Source: an uncultured Actinomycetes bacterium
GTDB taxonomy: Bacteria > Actinomycetota > Thermoleophilia > RBG-16-64-13
Length of the DNA: 59,678 nt
Assembly: GCA_903873715.1 (NCBI GenBank)
Contig: CAIQPS010000093.1
Span: forward strand, 1-59,678
Direction of reading: 5' to 3'
The first letter of the stretch is position 1, and each line of letters starts with the position of its first letter. The notes under the pieces were generated by a model. The model saw only the letters and a program-made list of their open reading frames with translations, was not told the origin of the DNA and ran no database searches. Position numbers and translations under genes: made by a program. Of the stretch, positions 1-8,344 are shown piece by piece.

Positions 1-1
1 C

Positions 2-340
2 CTGCTCATCACCCCGGTGGCCACCGAGCTACCCGAGAAGTTCAACAGCGTCATGTGGATGCGCCAGAAGAAGGACACCCTGGCCCTGGGCAACATCACC
101 GGGGCCATGGTCTTCCAGAGCACCTTCCCGGTAGCCATCGGACTGGCTTTCACCGAATGGCGGCTGTGGTCTGACGGCGACTGGTATGCGGCCGTCGCGG
201 CCTGCGTGGCGCTGGTCTCGGGCGCCTTGCTCTACCTGCGGCTGCGCTTCAGCAAGGGCGGGTTCGGAGTCGGTTCCCTGCTCTTCGGCGGGGGGCTCTA
301 CGGTGGCTACCTGGGAGCGGCGCTCGCCGCCATTCTGTAG
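2..340 (+). CDS. Sodium/calcium exchanger family protein, C-terminal part (5' end outside window)
   Basis: This is the C-terminal end of a membrane cation antiporter. The reading frame is open from base 2, so the gene begins before the window; the GTG at 17 is an internal Val codon. The visible start reads LLITPVATELPEKFNS, followed by a stretch with KDTLALGNITGAMVFQS, which matches the second alpha-repeat of the CaCA superfamily (conserved TELPE and GNxxGxxxFQ features). Three hydrophobic segments follow and the protein ends in a hydrophobic tail. Family knowledge: these exchangers move Ca2+ or related cations across the cytoplasmic membrane against Na+ or H+. The ion cannot be assigned from this fragment. 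The next gene is convergent. Confidence 0.85.
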   Translation: MLITPVATELPEKFNSVMWMRQKKDTLALGNITGAMVFQSTFPVAIGLAFTEWRLWSDGDWYAAVAACVALVSGALLYLRLRFSKGGFGVGSLLFGGGLYGGYLGAALAAIL

Positions 341-395
341 ACGGCCGCCGACGCCGGGGAGGCCGGTGCGAGGCACCAGCAGACGTGCCTCCGGG

Positions 396-2009
396 TCAGT
401 CGCCCACCATGCCGGGGTTGGGCACGCTCATCACCCCACCGCGGCGCCCCAGGACCCACTGCTCCAACGCCTCGGCCACGCCGTCCCTCAGGTTCGACGA
501 GGTTACGACGTCCGCCACGCTCTTGGCCGCCGGAGTGGCGTTACCCATGGCCACGCCCACGCCGGCCCACTGCAGCAGACCGGCGTCGCTGTCGTGGTCG
601 CCGATGGCCATGACCTGCTCGGCCGGGATGCCCATCTGCCGAGCGAGTTGCTGGGCCATGTGTGCTTTGGAGGCCTCGATCGAAGTGAAGTCGAGCAGGC
701 CCGAGAGGTGCTCGTAGATGTTGGCCCGCCCGGCGAAGGTGCGCTGCAGGCTGACCTGCGCCGCCGCCGCCATGCGGTCGTCCAGATCGCGGAGGTCCAC
801 GAACACCTTGTCTATGGGCTCGCCGGCCTTGATCACCTCGTCTATCCGGCCGATGTCGTTCGGCTCGGACACGTCCACGTTGACCACGCCGTCTCGGGCG
901 AGTTCGCCGAGCCGGTCGGTGAACCACTCGTCGTCACTCTCCACGTTGGGGATGGCTCCCAGACCCCGGGCGGCCTCGACGATCTCGGCCGCCAGGGCGG
1001 ACGGGAGTGACACCCGCTGCCTGCCGGCCGCCGCGTGGACGTCCCAGAGCAGGGCGCCGTCGCAGGCGATCATCGGGGTCATCAGTCCGAGCTGCTGGTA
1101 GAACGGGCGCATGGCCCGTGGCGGCCGGGACGACACCAATACGACCTCGACCCCGCCCTCGCGGACCGTGGCTATGGTCTTCTTGACACGCTCCGAGATG
1201 TGCCGGGGCCCCGACACCAGCGTCCCGCCGAGGTCGACGAACACCAGCCGCATGACCCGCCCGGTGCCTGCCAGTTGGGCGAGGCCGCGGGCCACGTAGT
1301 CGAGGTGTTGCCGCATGGCCACGCGGGCCTTCTGCTCGTCGCCCGCCCGGATGGCCCTCCGTATGGCTTCGTGCTGCTGGTGGAGCGCGATCCCGCCGCC
1401 CGGCTCGGCGTAGTAGGCGTTCAGGATGGCGGCCATGTGATCGTGGAGGAGGTCCACCGGTTCCCGGATGACCCGCTCGAACAGCGGGTTGTGGGTCGCC
1501 TGGGCTATCGCGGCGTGGAAGGCGGCGTCCTCGTCCGGGGACAACAGCTTGCCCGGCCCGGCCGCGAGGCTGCTGAGCCGGTGGATGTCCTCTATGGTGG
1601 CCCGGCGCGCTGCCAGGCCGGCAGCCTCGATCTCGACGGCGCTGCGGATCTCCATGAGCTCGGTCATGCGCTCCGCGCCCGAACCGAGCAAGGGCGTCAT
1701 GTTGTCGGCGAAGCTGGGGGACGGGAGCTTGGCGACGTTCGTCCCCTGGGCTCCCCTGCCGACCACCAGCAGACCCTGGGCCTTCAGCTCCCGCACCGCC
1801 TCCCGGACCGCGGGGCGGCCGACGCCCAGCCGGGCGGCGAGGTCGCGTTCGGAGGGTATGCGGTCTCCAGGCTTGTACTCGCCGGAGTTGATGAGGTTGC
1901 GGAGTTGCTCGGCCACCTGGTCGGTGATCGTCCGCGGGACGACGGGCTTCAGCAGCTGGTCGCGCCGGCCGGCGCCGCTCGGCTTGTCCGAAGAAGAGTG
2001 TCGTGCCAT
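396..2009 (-). CDS. FadR-type GntR regulator fused to a Cof-like HAD hydrolase domain
   Basis: A single 537-residue frame joins two proteins that are normally separate. Residues about 22-95 form a GntR winged helix (TITDQVAEQLRNLI, then IPSERDLAARLGVGRPAVREAV). Residues about 110-245 are an FCD ligand domain with the metal-binding pattern D161-x3-H165, H189/H191 and H210/H213. From about residue 253 a Cof-type HAD fold begins. Motif I keeps the nucleophile D259, but the second Asp of DxD is Gly (D259-L-G261-G-T). Motif III Lys (about K448) and motif IV (G470-D471-x3-D475) are present. Loss of the acid/base Asp suggests weak or no phosphatase activity, so the HAD part may sense a phosphorylated ligand (inference). 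No Shine-Dalgarno is visible before the ATG, and a perfect dyad lies 5 bases upstream. It lies downstream of tatC on the same strand. A sequencing error joining two genes is possible but not indicated. Confidence 0.88.
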   Translation of the reverse strand: MARHSSSDKPSGAGRRDQLLKPVVPRTITDQVAEQLRNLINSGEYKPGDRIPSERDLAARLGVGRPAVREAVRELKAQGLLVVGRGAQGTNVAKLPSPSFADNMTPLLGSGAERMTELMEIRSAVEIEAAGLAARRATIEDIHRLSSLAAGPGKLLSPDEDAAFHAAIAQATHNPLFERVIREPVDLLHDHMAAILNAYYAEPGGGIALHQQHEAIRRAIRAGDEQKARVAMRQHLDYVARGLAQLAGTGRVMRLVFVDLGGTLVSGPRHISERVKKTIATVREGGVEVVLVSSRPPRAMRPFYQQLGLMTPMIACDGALLWDVHAAAGRQRVSLPSALAAEIVEAARGLGAIPNVESDDEWFTDRLGELARDGVVNVDVSEPNDIGRIDEVIKAGEPIDKVFVDLRDLDDRMAAAAQVSLQRTFAGRANIYEHLSGLLDFTSIEASKAHMAQQLARQMGIPAEQVMAIGDHDSDAGLLQWAGVGVAMGNATPAAKSVADVVTSSNLRDGVAEALEQWVLGRRGGVMSVPNPGMVGD

Positions 2010-2014
2010 AGGAC

Positions 2015-2031
2015 TGATGGTAACACCATCA
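2015..2031. promoter_or_regulatory. Palindromic operator at the start of the FadR-HAD gene
   Basis: TGATGGT-AAC-ACCATCA is a perfect 7-bp inverted repeat with a 3-bp spacer. Its core TGGTnnnACCA fits the TNGTnnnACNA consensus known for FadR-subfamily GntR regulators. It ends 5 bases before the ATG at 2009. On the minus strand it overlaps TGTTACCAT, which fits an extended -10 element, so transcription would start at or next to the ATG. Autorepression of a leaderless transcript is the inferred role. Confidence 0.75.
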
Positions 2032-2096
2032 AAGCTCCGGTGGAAGCGAGGCCCCGAGCGGGGATCGGCCGGGATCCAGTCTGAGCGGGCGGGCGC

Positions 2097-2942
2097 CTAG
2101 CCGGCGATCGTGGTCGTGGTCGCGGTCTCGGTGTCGCCGAGCTGCTGCTTCGCAGCCTCTTCCGCAGCGGCGAGCGCCTTCTCCTCGCGGCGGCGGGCCC
2201 GCCGCTTGGTGACCACTCGGGCGAGGACGATGCCGAACTCATACAGGACGATGAGCGGGATGAGCATGAGCATCATGCTCACCGGGTCCTGGCTGGGCGT
2301 CAGCACCATGGCGATGACCGCCTCGATGAGGATGGCGTACTTGCGGCCCTTGGCCATCTTCTTGTGGTCGAGGACGCCTGCCCAGGCGACGAGCATCATG
2401 ACGAGCGGCAGTTCGAAGACGATGCCGAAGGCCAGCTCGAACATGGAGACGAAGCTGATGTACTTCTCCATCTGGAGCTGCTGCACGATGGCCGCCGTGC
2501 CGTCGATCTGGATCCGCATCCCGTAGCCCACCATGAACTTGAGGCCGATGGGCAGCACGATGAAGTAGCCGAACGAGATGCCGGCCAGGAACAGGATCGT
2601 GGTGAGGGCCACGTACGGGAAGACGCCGCGCTTCTCGTTCTCGTACAGCCCGGGCAGGATGAAGGCCCAGAACTGGTAGAGGATGTAGGGCAGCGAACAG
2701 ATCAGGCCGGCGTAGATGGACACCTTCAAGACCTGCATGAAGGCTTCGGTCGGCGCAAGGGTGAGCAGCGAGTGGATCTGCGTGTTCTTGAGCGGCCACA
2801 TGATGACCCTGAACACGTAGTCCTTCTCGATGAAGGCCGCGATGACGAACACCACGACGACTATCGCGACGTAGGTGATGCGCTTGCGGAGCTCGCCGAG
2901 GTGCCCCATGAGGGGCATGCTCCTGGTCGGATCTTTCGCCAC
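2097..2942 (-). CDS. tatC: Sec-independent (Tat) protein translocase subunit TatC
   Basis: TatC is the multispanning receptor of the twin-arginine export system, which moves folded, often cofactor-containing proteins across the cytoplasmic membrane. The 281-residue product begins with the typical cytoplasmic motif MPLMGHLGELRKR and has six hydrophobic segments. The loop after TM3 and the FELPL segment (about residue 170) are typical of the family. The tail is charged and Ala/Thr-rich. The start is GTG, with GAGGA a few bases upstream. No tatA or tatB gene is visible nearby. The downstream neighbour on the same strand is the FadR-HAD gene, 87 bp away. Confidence 0.95.
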   Translation of the reverse strand: MAKDPTRSMPLMGHLGELRKRITYVAIVVVVFVIAAFIEKDYVFRVIMWPLKNTQIHSLLTLAPTEAFMQVLKVSIYAGLICSLPYILYQFWAFILPGLYENEKRGVFPYVALTTILFLAGISFGYFIVLPIGLKFMVGYGMRIQIDGTAAIVQQLQMEKYISFVSMFELAFGIVFELPLVMMLVAWAGVLDHKKMAKGRKYAILIEAVIAMVLTPSQDPVSMMLMLIPLIVLYEFGIVLARVVTKRRARRREEKALAAAEEAAKQQLGDTETATTTTIAG

Positions 2943-3267
2943 TACTGGATCCTCAACTTACGTGACACTGCAAATCAAGATGCATGATCCTCCAGGATCG
3001 TGTGCCGGGAAGTATAGCCCACACCCGCTCCCCCGGCCGCTGCGCGCCCGGGGCTCGGGCAAGTGGTCAGGTGCCGGTCAGGATCACGGCGCCCGGTCCG
3101 GGCGAAGCATTACCGCCTGCAGTGTGGGACGGAGTTCCATGCTCGTTGCGTGTTATTCCGTGACCATCATTTGCACCTTACTCACCTTTTTGTTATGTTC
3201 CCGCAAGACAACGAGCTGCCCGGGGGGGCAAGCTCCGGAACTATCCACATCCGGGTAAGGAGCTTGG
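2943..3267. other. Divergent intergenic region between tatC and nuoA
   Basis: These 325 bases hold no convincing gene. They must carry the divergent promoters for tatC and nuoA. An imperfect inverted repeat (CATGATCCT-CC-AGGATCGTG, 8 of 9 pairs) lies at 2983-3002 on the tatC side and could be an operator. The nuo promoter candidate is listed separately. The segment about 3130-3200 is notably AT-richer than its surroundings. Confidence 0.5.
3171..3199 (+). promoter_or_regulatory. Candidate sigma-70-type promoter of the nuo operon
   Basis: TTGCAC at 3171-3176 and TATGTT at 3194-3199 are separated by exactly 17 bases, in an AT-rich stretch about 70 bp before the nuoA start. AAGGAG at 3257-3262 then precedes the TTG start codon. 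No recognisable regulator site overlaps it. Confidence 0.6.
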
Positions 3268-3636
3268 TTGGTCAGTCCGACTATCGATCTCGTCATCGAG
3301 TTCGCACTCATGCTCGCCATCGGCGCCGCCATGGCGATCCTTTTTCTTTTCATCTCCCATCTCCTTGCCCCTAAGAGCAAGAACCCCAACAAGGACCAGC
3401 CGTACGAGTGCGGGGTAGTGCCCGAGTCCGACGCCCGGGCGCCGATGAACGTCCACTACTACCTGGTGGCCGTCCTCTTCGTGCTGTTCGACCTTGAAGC
3501 GGTCTTCATCTATCCCTGGGCCATCTCGCTGCGCGAGCTCGGCACCAGCGCGCTCGTGGAGATGTTCGTCTTCATCGTCATCCTGTTGGTGGGCTACTTC
3601 TATGCCTGGAAGAAGGGCGTGTTCGAATGGGAATGA
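3268..3636 (+). CDS. nuoA: NADH-quinone oxidoreductase subunit A
   Basis: NuoA is a small membrane subunit of respiratory complex I at the junction of the peripheral and membrane arms. The 122-residue product has three transmembrane helices. Its conserved loop reads [24 protein letters not shown] and is followed by a [14 protein letters not shown]-type helix, both hallmarks of the family. A TTG start is chosen because AAGGAG lies 5 bases upstream and no ATG fits. It is the first gene of an 11-gene operon and overlaps nuoB. Confidence 0.96.
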   Translation: MVSPTIDLVIEFALMLAIGAAMAILFLFISHLLAPKSKNPNKDQPYECGVVPESDARAPMNVHYYLVAVLFVLFDLEAVFIYPWAISLRELGTSALVEMFVFIVILLVGYFYAWKKGVFEWE

Positions 3637-4379
3637 GAGAGACCATCCTTGGCGACGGTTTCTACCGTTATGACCCCGAGGGGGGCCGTCCCCGCGGCGC
3701 CGCCGACCGCCCGCATCTCATGGTGCGTGACGGTCTGCTGCAGCCCGCGCTCGAGGAACGCACGGCGAGCGGCATCTGCCTGCCGGGCGAGAGCCTCGAC
3801 GACGATGAGATGGGGGGCCCGGTACAGTTCCCGGGCGGCATCGCCATGCCCGTCCAGATCGAGAGGGTGCTGGGCTTCGGCCGTAGCTTCTCCTTCTGGC
3901 CCCTTCTGTTCGGTCTTGCCTGCTGCGCCATCGAGATGATGGCCCTCGGCGGGTCGCGGTTCGACATGTCGCGTTTCGGCATGGAGGCCATGCGCGCCTC
4001 GCCACGCCAGGCCGACGGCATGATCGTGGCCGGTTGGTGCAGTATCAAGATGGCCCCGCGGGTGGTCCGGCTCTACGAGCAGATCCCCGACCCCAAATGG
4101 GTGCTGGCCATGGGCTCCTGCGCCATCTCCGGCAACGTGTGGGACACCTACAACATCGTGCAGGGCATCGACAGCCTGATCCCGGTGGACGTGTACGTGC
4201 CTGGTTGCCCGCCCCGCCCGGAAGCCCTGTGGCAGGGTCTGGAGATGCTCCGCGAGCGCGTCAAGCAGAGCCGCCACGCCTACGACGGGCTGCGCCGCAT
4301 CCCCGCCCGCGACGTGCTGGCCGCCCAGACGGCTGCGGCTGAGGCCTGCGCGCCGGCCGCCGGGGAGGTGAAGGCCTGA
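3627..4379 (+). CDS. nuoB: NADH-quinone oxidoreductase subunit B with N-terminal extension
   Basis: NuoB binds the terminal [4Fe-4S] cluster N2, which passes electrons to quinone. The four ligands are visible at C99, C100, C165 and C194, with the same spacings as in E. coli NuoB (65 and 29 residues after the CC pair). The first about 65 residues are a hydrophilic extension relative to short NuoB proteins, about 36 residues longer than the E. coli protein. The Ala-rich tail is also extra. Two ATGs fit: 3627, and 3633, which overlaps the nuoA stop as ATGA. The gene ends with a TGATG overlap into nuoC. Confidence 0.95.
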   Translation: MGMRETILGDGFYRYDPEGGRPRGAADRPHLMVRDGLLQPALEERTASGICLPGESLDDDEMGGPVQFPGGIAMPVQIERVLGFGRSFSFWPLLFGLACCAIEMMALGGSRFDMSRFGMEAMRASPRQADGMIVAGWCSIKMAPRVVRLYEQIPDPKWVLAMGSCAISGNVWDTYNIVQGIDSLIPVDVYVPGCPPRPEALWQGLEMLRERVKQSRHAYDGLRRIPARDVLAAQTAAAEACAPAAGEVKA

Positions 4380-4870
4380 TGTCCGCTCTCATGGACGCCA
4401 TCACCGCCGCCTTCGGCGCCCGCATCCTGGAGACCGGCGATTTCCGCGGTGACCTCACCATCAGCGTGGCCCCCGAGGCCTGGCTGGAGGTCCTGACCTT
4501 CTGCCGTGACAACGAAGCCACCAAGTTCGACATGCTCGACTGCCTGCTCGGCGACCATCTGCCCGAGAGGGCCGCGGCGCCGTTCGCCCTGGTGGCCCAA
4601 CTCGTCTCCCATACCTACGGCCACCGGCTGCGCGTCAAGACGGCGCTCACCGAGGGCCAGGCCGTGCCGTCTGTCACCTCGCTGTGGCCGTCGGCGAACT
4701 TCGACGAACGTGAGGCCTGGGAGATGTACGGCATCGGCTTCACCGGCCACCCGAACCTCATCCGGCTCCTCACCACCGAGGACTTCGAGGGCTTCCCGAT
4801 GCGGAAGGACTTCCCGCTCGAGGGCACCGTCGGCGGCCGGGTACGTACCGACCTGCGGGGCAAGATCTGA
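4379..4870 (+). CDS. nuoC: NADH-quinone oxidoreductase subunit C
   Basis: NuoC is the 30-kDa-type peripheral-arm subunit of complex I that packs against NuoD. The 163-residue product carries the family signature near its C-terminus: the segment with SLWPSANFDEREAWEMYGI (about residues 100-120), then HPNLIRLLTTEDFEGFPMRKDFPL. It is not fused to nuoD, unlike in E. coli. It overlaps both neighbours by one base, which implies translational coupling. Confidence 0.95.
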   Translation: MSALMDAITAAFGARILETGDFRGDLTISVAPEAWLEVLTFCRDNEATKFDMLDCLLGDHLPERAAAPFALVAQLVSHTYGHRLRVKTALTEGQAVPSVTSLWPSANFDEREAWEMYGIGFTGHPNLIRLLTTEDFEGFPMRKDFPLEGTVGGRVRTDLRGKI

Positions 4871-6207
4871 TGAGCGCCGATCCGCACACCGACACCCACG
4901 GCGCGGCCGTGGACACTCACGGGCACGACTCCCACGGCCATGACGCGCACGGCAACGGTTGCGCGCCGGCCGGGCCGAAGCGGCCCACCACCGAAGAGCT
5001 GATCGCCCGCAAGGCGGCCACCCGCCAGGAGATCGAGCCCGGCGCCGACCTGATGACCATCAGCATCGGCCCGCAGCACCCGTCCACGCACGGGGTCTAC
5101 CGCATCGTGCTGGACCTGGACGGCGAGATCATCGTCGACGGGCGGCCCGAGGTCGGCAACCTCCACCGCGGCATCGAGAAGCTCTGCGAGAACCGGACGT
5201 ATCACCAGATCGTCCCGCTCACCGACCGGCTCGACTACATCGCCTCGTTCGCCATGAACCACGGCTTCTGCGAAGCGGCCGAGAAGCTCATGGGCCTCGA
5301 GGTGCCGGACCGCGGCCGCTACATCCGCACGATCGCCCACGAACTGGCCAGGCTCTCCAACCACATCCTGTGGCTGGGCATCCACGTCATGGACCTGGGA
5401 ACCCAGACCTTCTTCTGCATCTGCTTCCGCGACCGCGAGTACATCCTGGACCTCTGGGAGATGCTCTGCGGCGCGCGGCTCACCCACTCGTTCGCCCGCA
5501 TCGGCGGGGTCGCCAAAGACCTCCCCGACGGCTTCGAGTACCGGTGCCGCAAGGTCATGGAGTTCCTGCCGAAGCGCGTGGCAGAGTACGAGCGCATCGT
5601 CAAGAACAACCGCATCTACTACAAGCGGGCCAAGGGTGTGGGCGTCTTCACCGCTGAGGACTGCTACGCCTGGCGTGTCACCGGTCCGCCGCTCCGTTCC
5701 GCGGGCATCGCGCGCGACCTGCGCAAGGACGAGCCCTACGCGGCGTACGGCGAGGTCGACTTCGACGTGGCCGTCGAATACAACGCCGACGTGTACGACC
5801 GCTTCCTGGTCCGCATGAAGGAGATCCGCGAGTCCTGCAAGATCATCCTGCAGTGCCTCGACCAGATGCCCGACGGCGACTTCATCTCCAAGGACGCTGG
5901 GCACGTGCTGCCGCGCAAGTCCGAGGTCATGCGCCAGTCCGGGGCGATGATCCAGGACTTCAACCAGGTGTTCCGCGGACCGCAGGCGCCGAAGGGCGAG
6001 GTCTACCGGGCCATCGAGGTCCCCAAGGGCGAGATGGGTGTGTACATCCGTTCCGAGGGCGGGGGCAAGCCGGCGCGCGTGCGCTTCACCACCCCGAGCT
6101 TCTACCACGGCCAGGCACTGCCGGCGCTCGCCAAGGGCGAGATGATCGCCGACATGGTGGCCATCTTCGCCAGCATCGACGTCGTCCTTGGAGACTGTGA
6201 CCGATGA
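4870..6207 (+). CDS. nuoD: NADH-quinone oxidoreductase subunit D with His-rich N-terminus
   Basis: NuoD is the 49-kDa subunit that forms the quinone site with NuoB and is homologous to the [NiFe]-hydrogenase large subunit. The core starts around residue 60 with the segment containing IGPQHPSTHGV (quinone-site His region), followed by GIEKL, DRLDYI and the conserved LTHSFARIGG. The C-terminus ends in the typical DVVLGDCDR. The unusual part is the first about 30 residues, which contain seven His and several Asp in DTHGHDSHGHDAHG, resembling a metal-binding tail. Length is 445 residues. The start is ATG, coupled to nuoC; the stop overlaps nuoH as ATGA. Confidence 0.95.
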   Translation: MSADPHTDTHGAAVDTHGHDSHGHDAHGNGCAPAGPKRPTTEELIARKAATRQEIEPGADLMTISIGPQHPSTHGVYRIVLDLDGEIIVDGRPEVGNLHRGIEKLCENRTYHQIVPLTDRLDYIASFAMNHGFCEAAEKLMGLEVPDRGRYIRTIAHELARLSNHILWLGIHVMDLGTQTFFCICFRDREYILDLWEMLCGARLTHSFARIGGVAKDLPDGFEYRCRKVMEFLPKRVAEYERIVKNNRIYYKRAKGVGVFTAEDCYAWRVTGPPLRSAGIARDLRKDEPYAAYGEVDFDVAVEYNADVYDRFLVRMKEIRESCKIILQCLDQMPDGDFISKDAGHVLPRKSEVMRQSGAMIQDFNQVFRGPQAPKGEVYRAIEVPKGEMGVYIRSEGGGKPARVRFTTPSFYHGQALPALAKGEMIADMVAIFASIDVVLGDCDR

Positions 6208-7229
6208 ACGACGCCATAGCCCAACTCATATTCCTCATCATCAAAGCGGCGCTGATGTCCATCCTCGTGGTGACGTTGGTGGCCTTCATCATCTACTTCG
6301 AGCGCAAGTTCGCCGGCTTCTTCCAGGGCCGCGTGGGTCCCACCTACCTCGGCCCCGCAGGCGCGTTCCAGTCGTTCGGCGACATCTTCAAGCTGCTCTC
6401 GAAGGAAGACATCATCCCGGCCGAGGCCGACAAACGGGTCTTCAAGCTGGCGCCGTACGTGATGTTCATCCCTGCGTTCCTGGTGATGGCCGTGCTGCCG
6501 TTCGGGCCGGTCGGTGGGACGCCCAACCTCTTCGGCTACCGGTTCGACTACGTCATCGCCAACTTCGACTCCGGGCTGGTGCTCCTGCTGGCCATGGGGG
6601 GCATCGCGGTGTATGGCGTGGTGCTGGCCGGCTGGTCGTCCAACAACAAGTTCTCGCTGCTCGGCGGCCTCCGCGCCGGCGCCCAGATGATCTCCTACGA
6701 GCTGGCCATGGGCTTCGCGGTGGTCGGCGTCATGGTGATGGCCGGGTCCATGAACATGGTCAAGATCGTCGAGGGGCAGAGCGGCAACTTCTGGGATTGG
6801 TACTGGGCCCCGCAGCTGGTGGGCGGCATCATCTTCTTCATCGCTTCGCTGGCCGAGCTCAACCGGACCCCGTTCGACCTCGCCGAAGCCGAGCAGGAAC
6901 TGGTGGCCGGCTACCTCACCGAGTACTCCGGGATGCGGTGGGGCCTCTTCATGTTCGCCGAGTACGTGAACCTGGTAGTGGTCTCCGGGATCGTGTCGAC
7001 GCTGTACTTCGGCGGCTGGCACGCCCCGTTCACCGTGCTCGACTTCATACCGGGCCCGGTCTGGCTGCTCATCAAGATCATGATCATGGTCTTCATCTAC
7101 ATGTGGGTCCGCTGGACCATCTTCCGGTACCGGTACAACCAGCTCATGTCCATGGGGTGGAAAGTGCTCCTGCCTCTGTCGATAGCCAACCTGGCCGTCA
7201 CGGCCATCGTCATCGCGATCGTGGGCTGA
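6204..7229 (+). CDS. nuoH: NADH-quinone oxidoreductase subunit H
   Basis: NuoH is the membrane subunit that forms the quinone entry channel with NuoB and NuoD. The 341-residue product has about eight transmembrane helices. It shows the family motifs ERKFAGFFQGRVGPTYLG (about residues 33-50), GxxWSSNNKFSLLGGLRAGAQMISYE, and ELNRTPFDLAEAEQELVAGY with the conserved acidic residues that face the quinone cavity. The ATG overlaps the nuoD stop as ATGA. nuoG, which precedes nuoH in full 14-gene operons, is absent here, as are nuoE and nuoF. Confidence 0.97.
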   Translation: MNDAIAQLIFLIIKAALMSILVVTLVAFIIYFERKFAGFFQGRVGPTYLGPAGAFQSFGDIFKLLSKEDIIPAEADKRVFKLAPYVMFIPAFLVMAVLPFGPVGGTPNLFGYRFDYVIANFDSGLVLLLAMGGIAVYGVVLAGWSSNNKFSLLGGLRAGAQMISYELAMGFAVVGVMVMAGSMNMVKIVEGQSGNFWDWYWAPQLVGGIIFFIASLAELNRTPFDLAEAEQELVAGYLTEYSGMRWGLFMFAEYVNLVVVSGIVSTLYFGGWHAPFTVLDFIPGPVWLLIKIMIMVFIYMWVRWTIFRYRYNQLMSMGWKVLLPLSIANLAVTAIVIAIVG

Positions 7230-7230
7230 T

Positions 7231-7734
7231 ATGGGACTCAAAGACGTCGTCAAGAAAGCAGCTTTCGTCGACATCCTGCGCGGGATGTCGGTCACCGGCA
7301 CCTACTTCGTCGTGGACAAGGTGACGGTCGAGTATCCGAAGGAGAAGCTGCAGACATATCCGCGCTTCCGCGGCATCCACGCCCTCATCACCGACCCGGA
7401 CACGCAGGACGCCAAGTGCGTGGCCTGCATGCTCTGCCCGACGATCTGTCCGTCGCAGTGCATCCACGTCGTCGGTGAAGAGACGCCGGACGGCCGCAGC
7501 CACGCCAAGGAGTTCGACCTCGACCTGGCCCGCTGCATCTTCTGCGGGTTGTGCGAGGAGGTCTGCCCGGTGGCGGCCATCGTCATGACCCGATTCTACG
7601 AGGGCAGCACCTACGACAAGCGTGACTTCCTGCTCGACAAGAAGGCGCTCATGGCCAACCAGGTCTACGCGCACAAGGAAGTCTTCGTGGAGAAGCCCGA
7701 AGCGACCGGCGCTGCCAAGGAAGAGGGGCGCTAA
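7231..7734 (+). CDS. nuoI: NADH-quinone oxidoreductase subunit I (2x[4Fe-4S])
   Basis: NuoI carries clusters N6a and N6b, which relay electrons towards NuoB. Two classical ferredoxin motifs are visible in the 167-residue product: CVACMLCPTICP (about residues 64-75) and CIFCGLCEEVCP (about residues 103-114). In an 11-subunit enzyme this subunit could be the docking site for an external donor such as ferredoxin (inference). It starts one base after the nuoH stop and abuts nuoJ. Confidence 0.96.
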   Translation: MGLKDVVKKAAFVDILRGMSVTGTYFVVDKVTVEYPKEKLQTYPRFRGIHALITDPDTQDAKCVACMLCPTICPSQCIHVVGEETPDGRSHAKEFDLDLARCIFCGLCEEVCPVAAIVMTRFYEGSTYDKRDFLLDKKALMANQVYAHKEVFVEKPEATGAAKEEGR

Positions 7735-8340
7735 ATGGTAGAGAAGATCCTCTTCATCATCTTCGCGGTGCTCACGGTGGCCGGCGCGATCGGCACCATC
7801 ACCCGCAAGAACATGATCCACGGCCTGCTCCTGCTGGTGTTCACGTTCCTCAACGTGGCCGCCATCTTCTTCCTCACCCAGGCCTACTTCGTGGCCATGA
7901 TCCAGATCCTGGTGTACGCCGGGGCCATCATGGTGCTCTTCGTCTTCGTGCTGATGTTCCTGAACCTGCGCAGCTTCCAGCAGGAGAAGCAGACCCACCG
8001 GCAGCGGTGGATCGCGCTGGTCCTCTCCGTCCTGGTGCTGGTGGAGTTCGTCGCCGTGCTGTACGGGGTCACCAAGGCCAAGTACGGTTTCTCGCTGGCT
8101 TCGGTGCAGGGCGGCTACTCGCCCGACCAGATCGCGGCGGCCGGCGGCAACAACCAGGTGTTCGCGAAGGCGCTGTTCAACGACATGCTGCTGCCTTTCG
8201 AGGTGGCTTCGGTGGTCCTGCTCGTAGCCATGGTCGGGGCCATCATCATGGTCAAGAAGGAGAAGCACGGCCAGATGGCCACCCGGCAATGGGAGCCCGG
8301 CGCCGAGCCGGCCCTCGACGTGGCAGAGGAGGAGGTGTAG
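7735..8340 (+). CDS. nuoJ: NADH-quinone oxidoreductase subunit J
   Basis: NuoJ is a membrane-arm subunit with five transmembrane helices. The 201-residue product contains the family segment VAMIQILVYAGAIMVLFVFVLM-like helix 3 (about residues 52-76), including the pi-bulge region known to take part in coupling. It ends in a charged cytoplasmic tail. The gene starts directly after the nuoI stop. Confidence 0.94.
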   Translation: MVEKILFIIFAVLTVAGAIGTITRKNMIHGLLLLVFTFLNVAAIFFLTQAYFVAMIQILVYAGAIMVLFVFVLMFLNLRSFQQEKQTHRQRWIALVLSVLVLVEFVAVLYGVTKAKYGFSLASVQGGYSPDQIAAAGGNNQVFAKALFNDMLLPFEVASVVLLVAMVGAIIMVKKEKHGQMATRQWEPGAEPALDVAEEEV

Positions 8341-8344
8341 CCCG

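Noticed and set aside
186-1010. A 274-codon plus-strand frame opposite the FadR-HAD gene
   Set aside because: It overlaps the exchanger end and the regulator, has no domain cues, and starts inside another gene.
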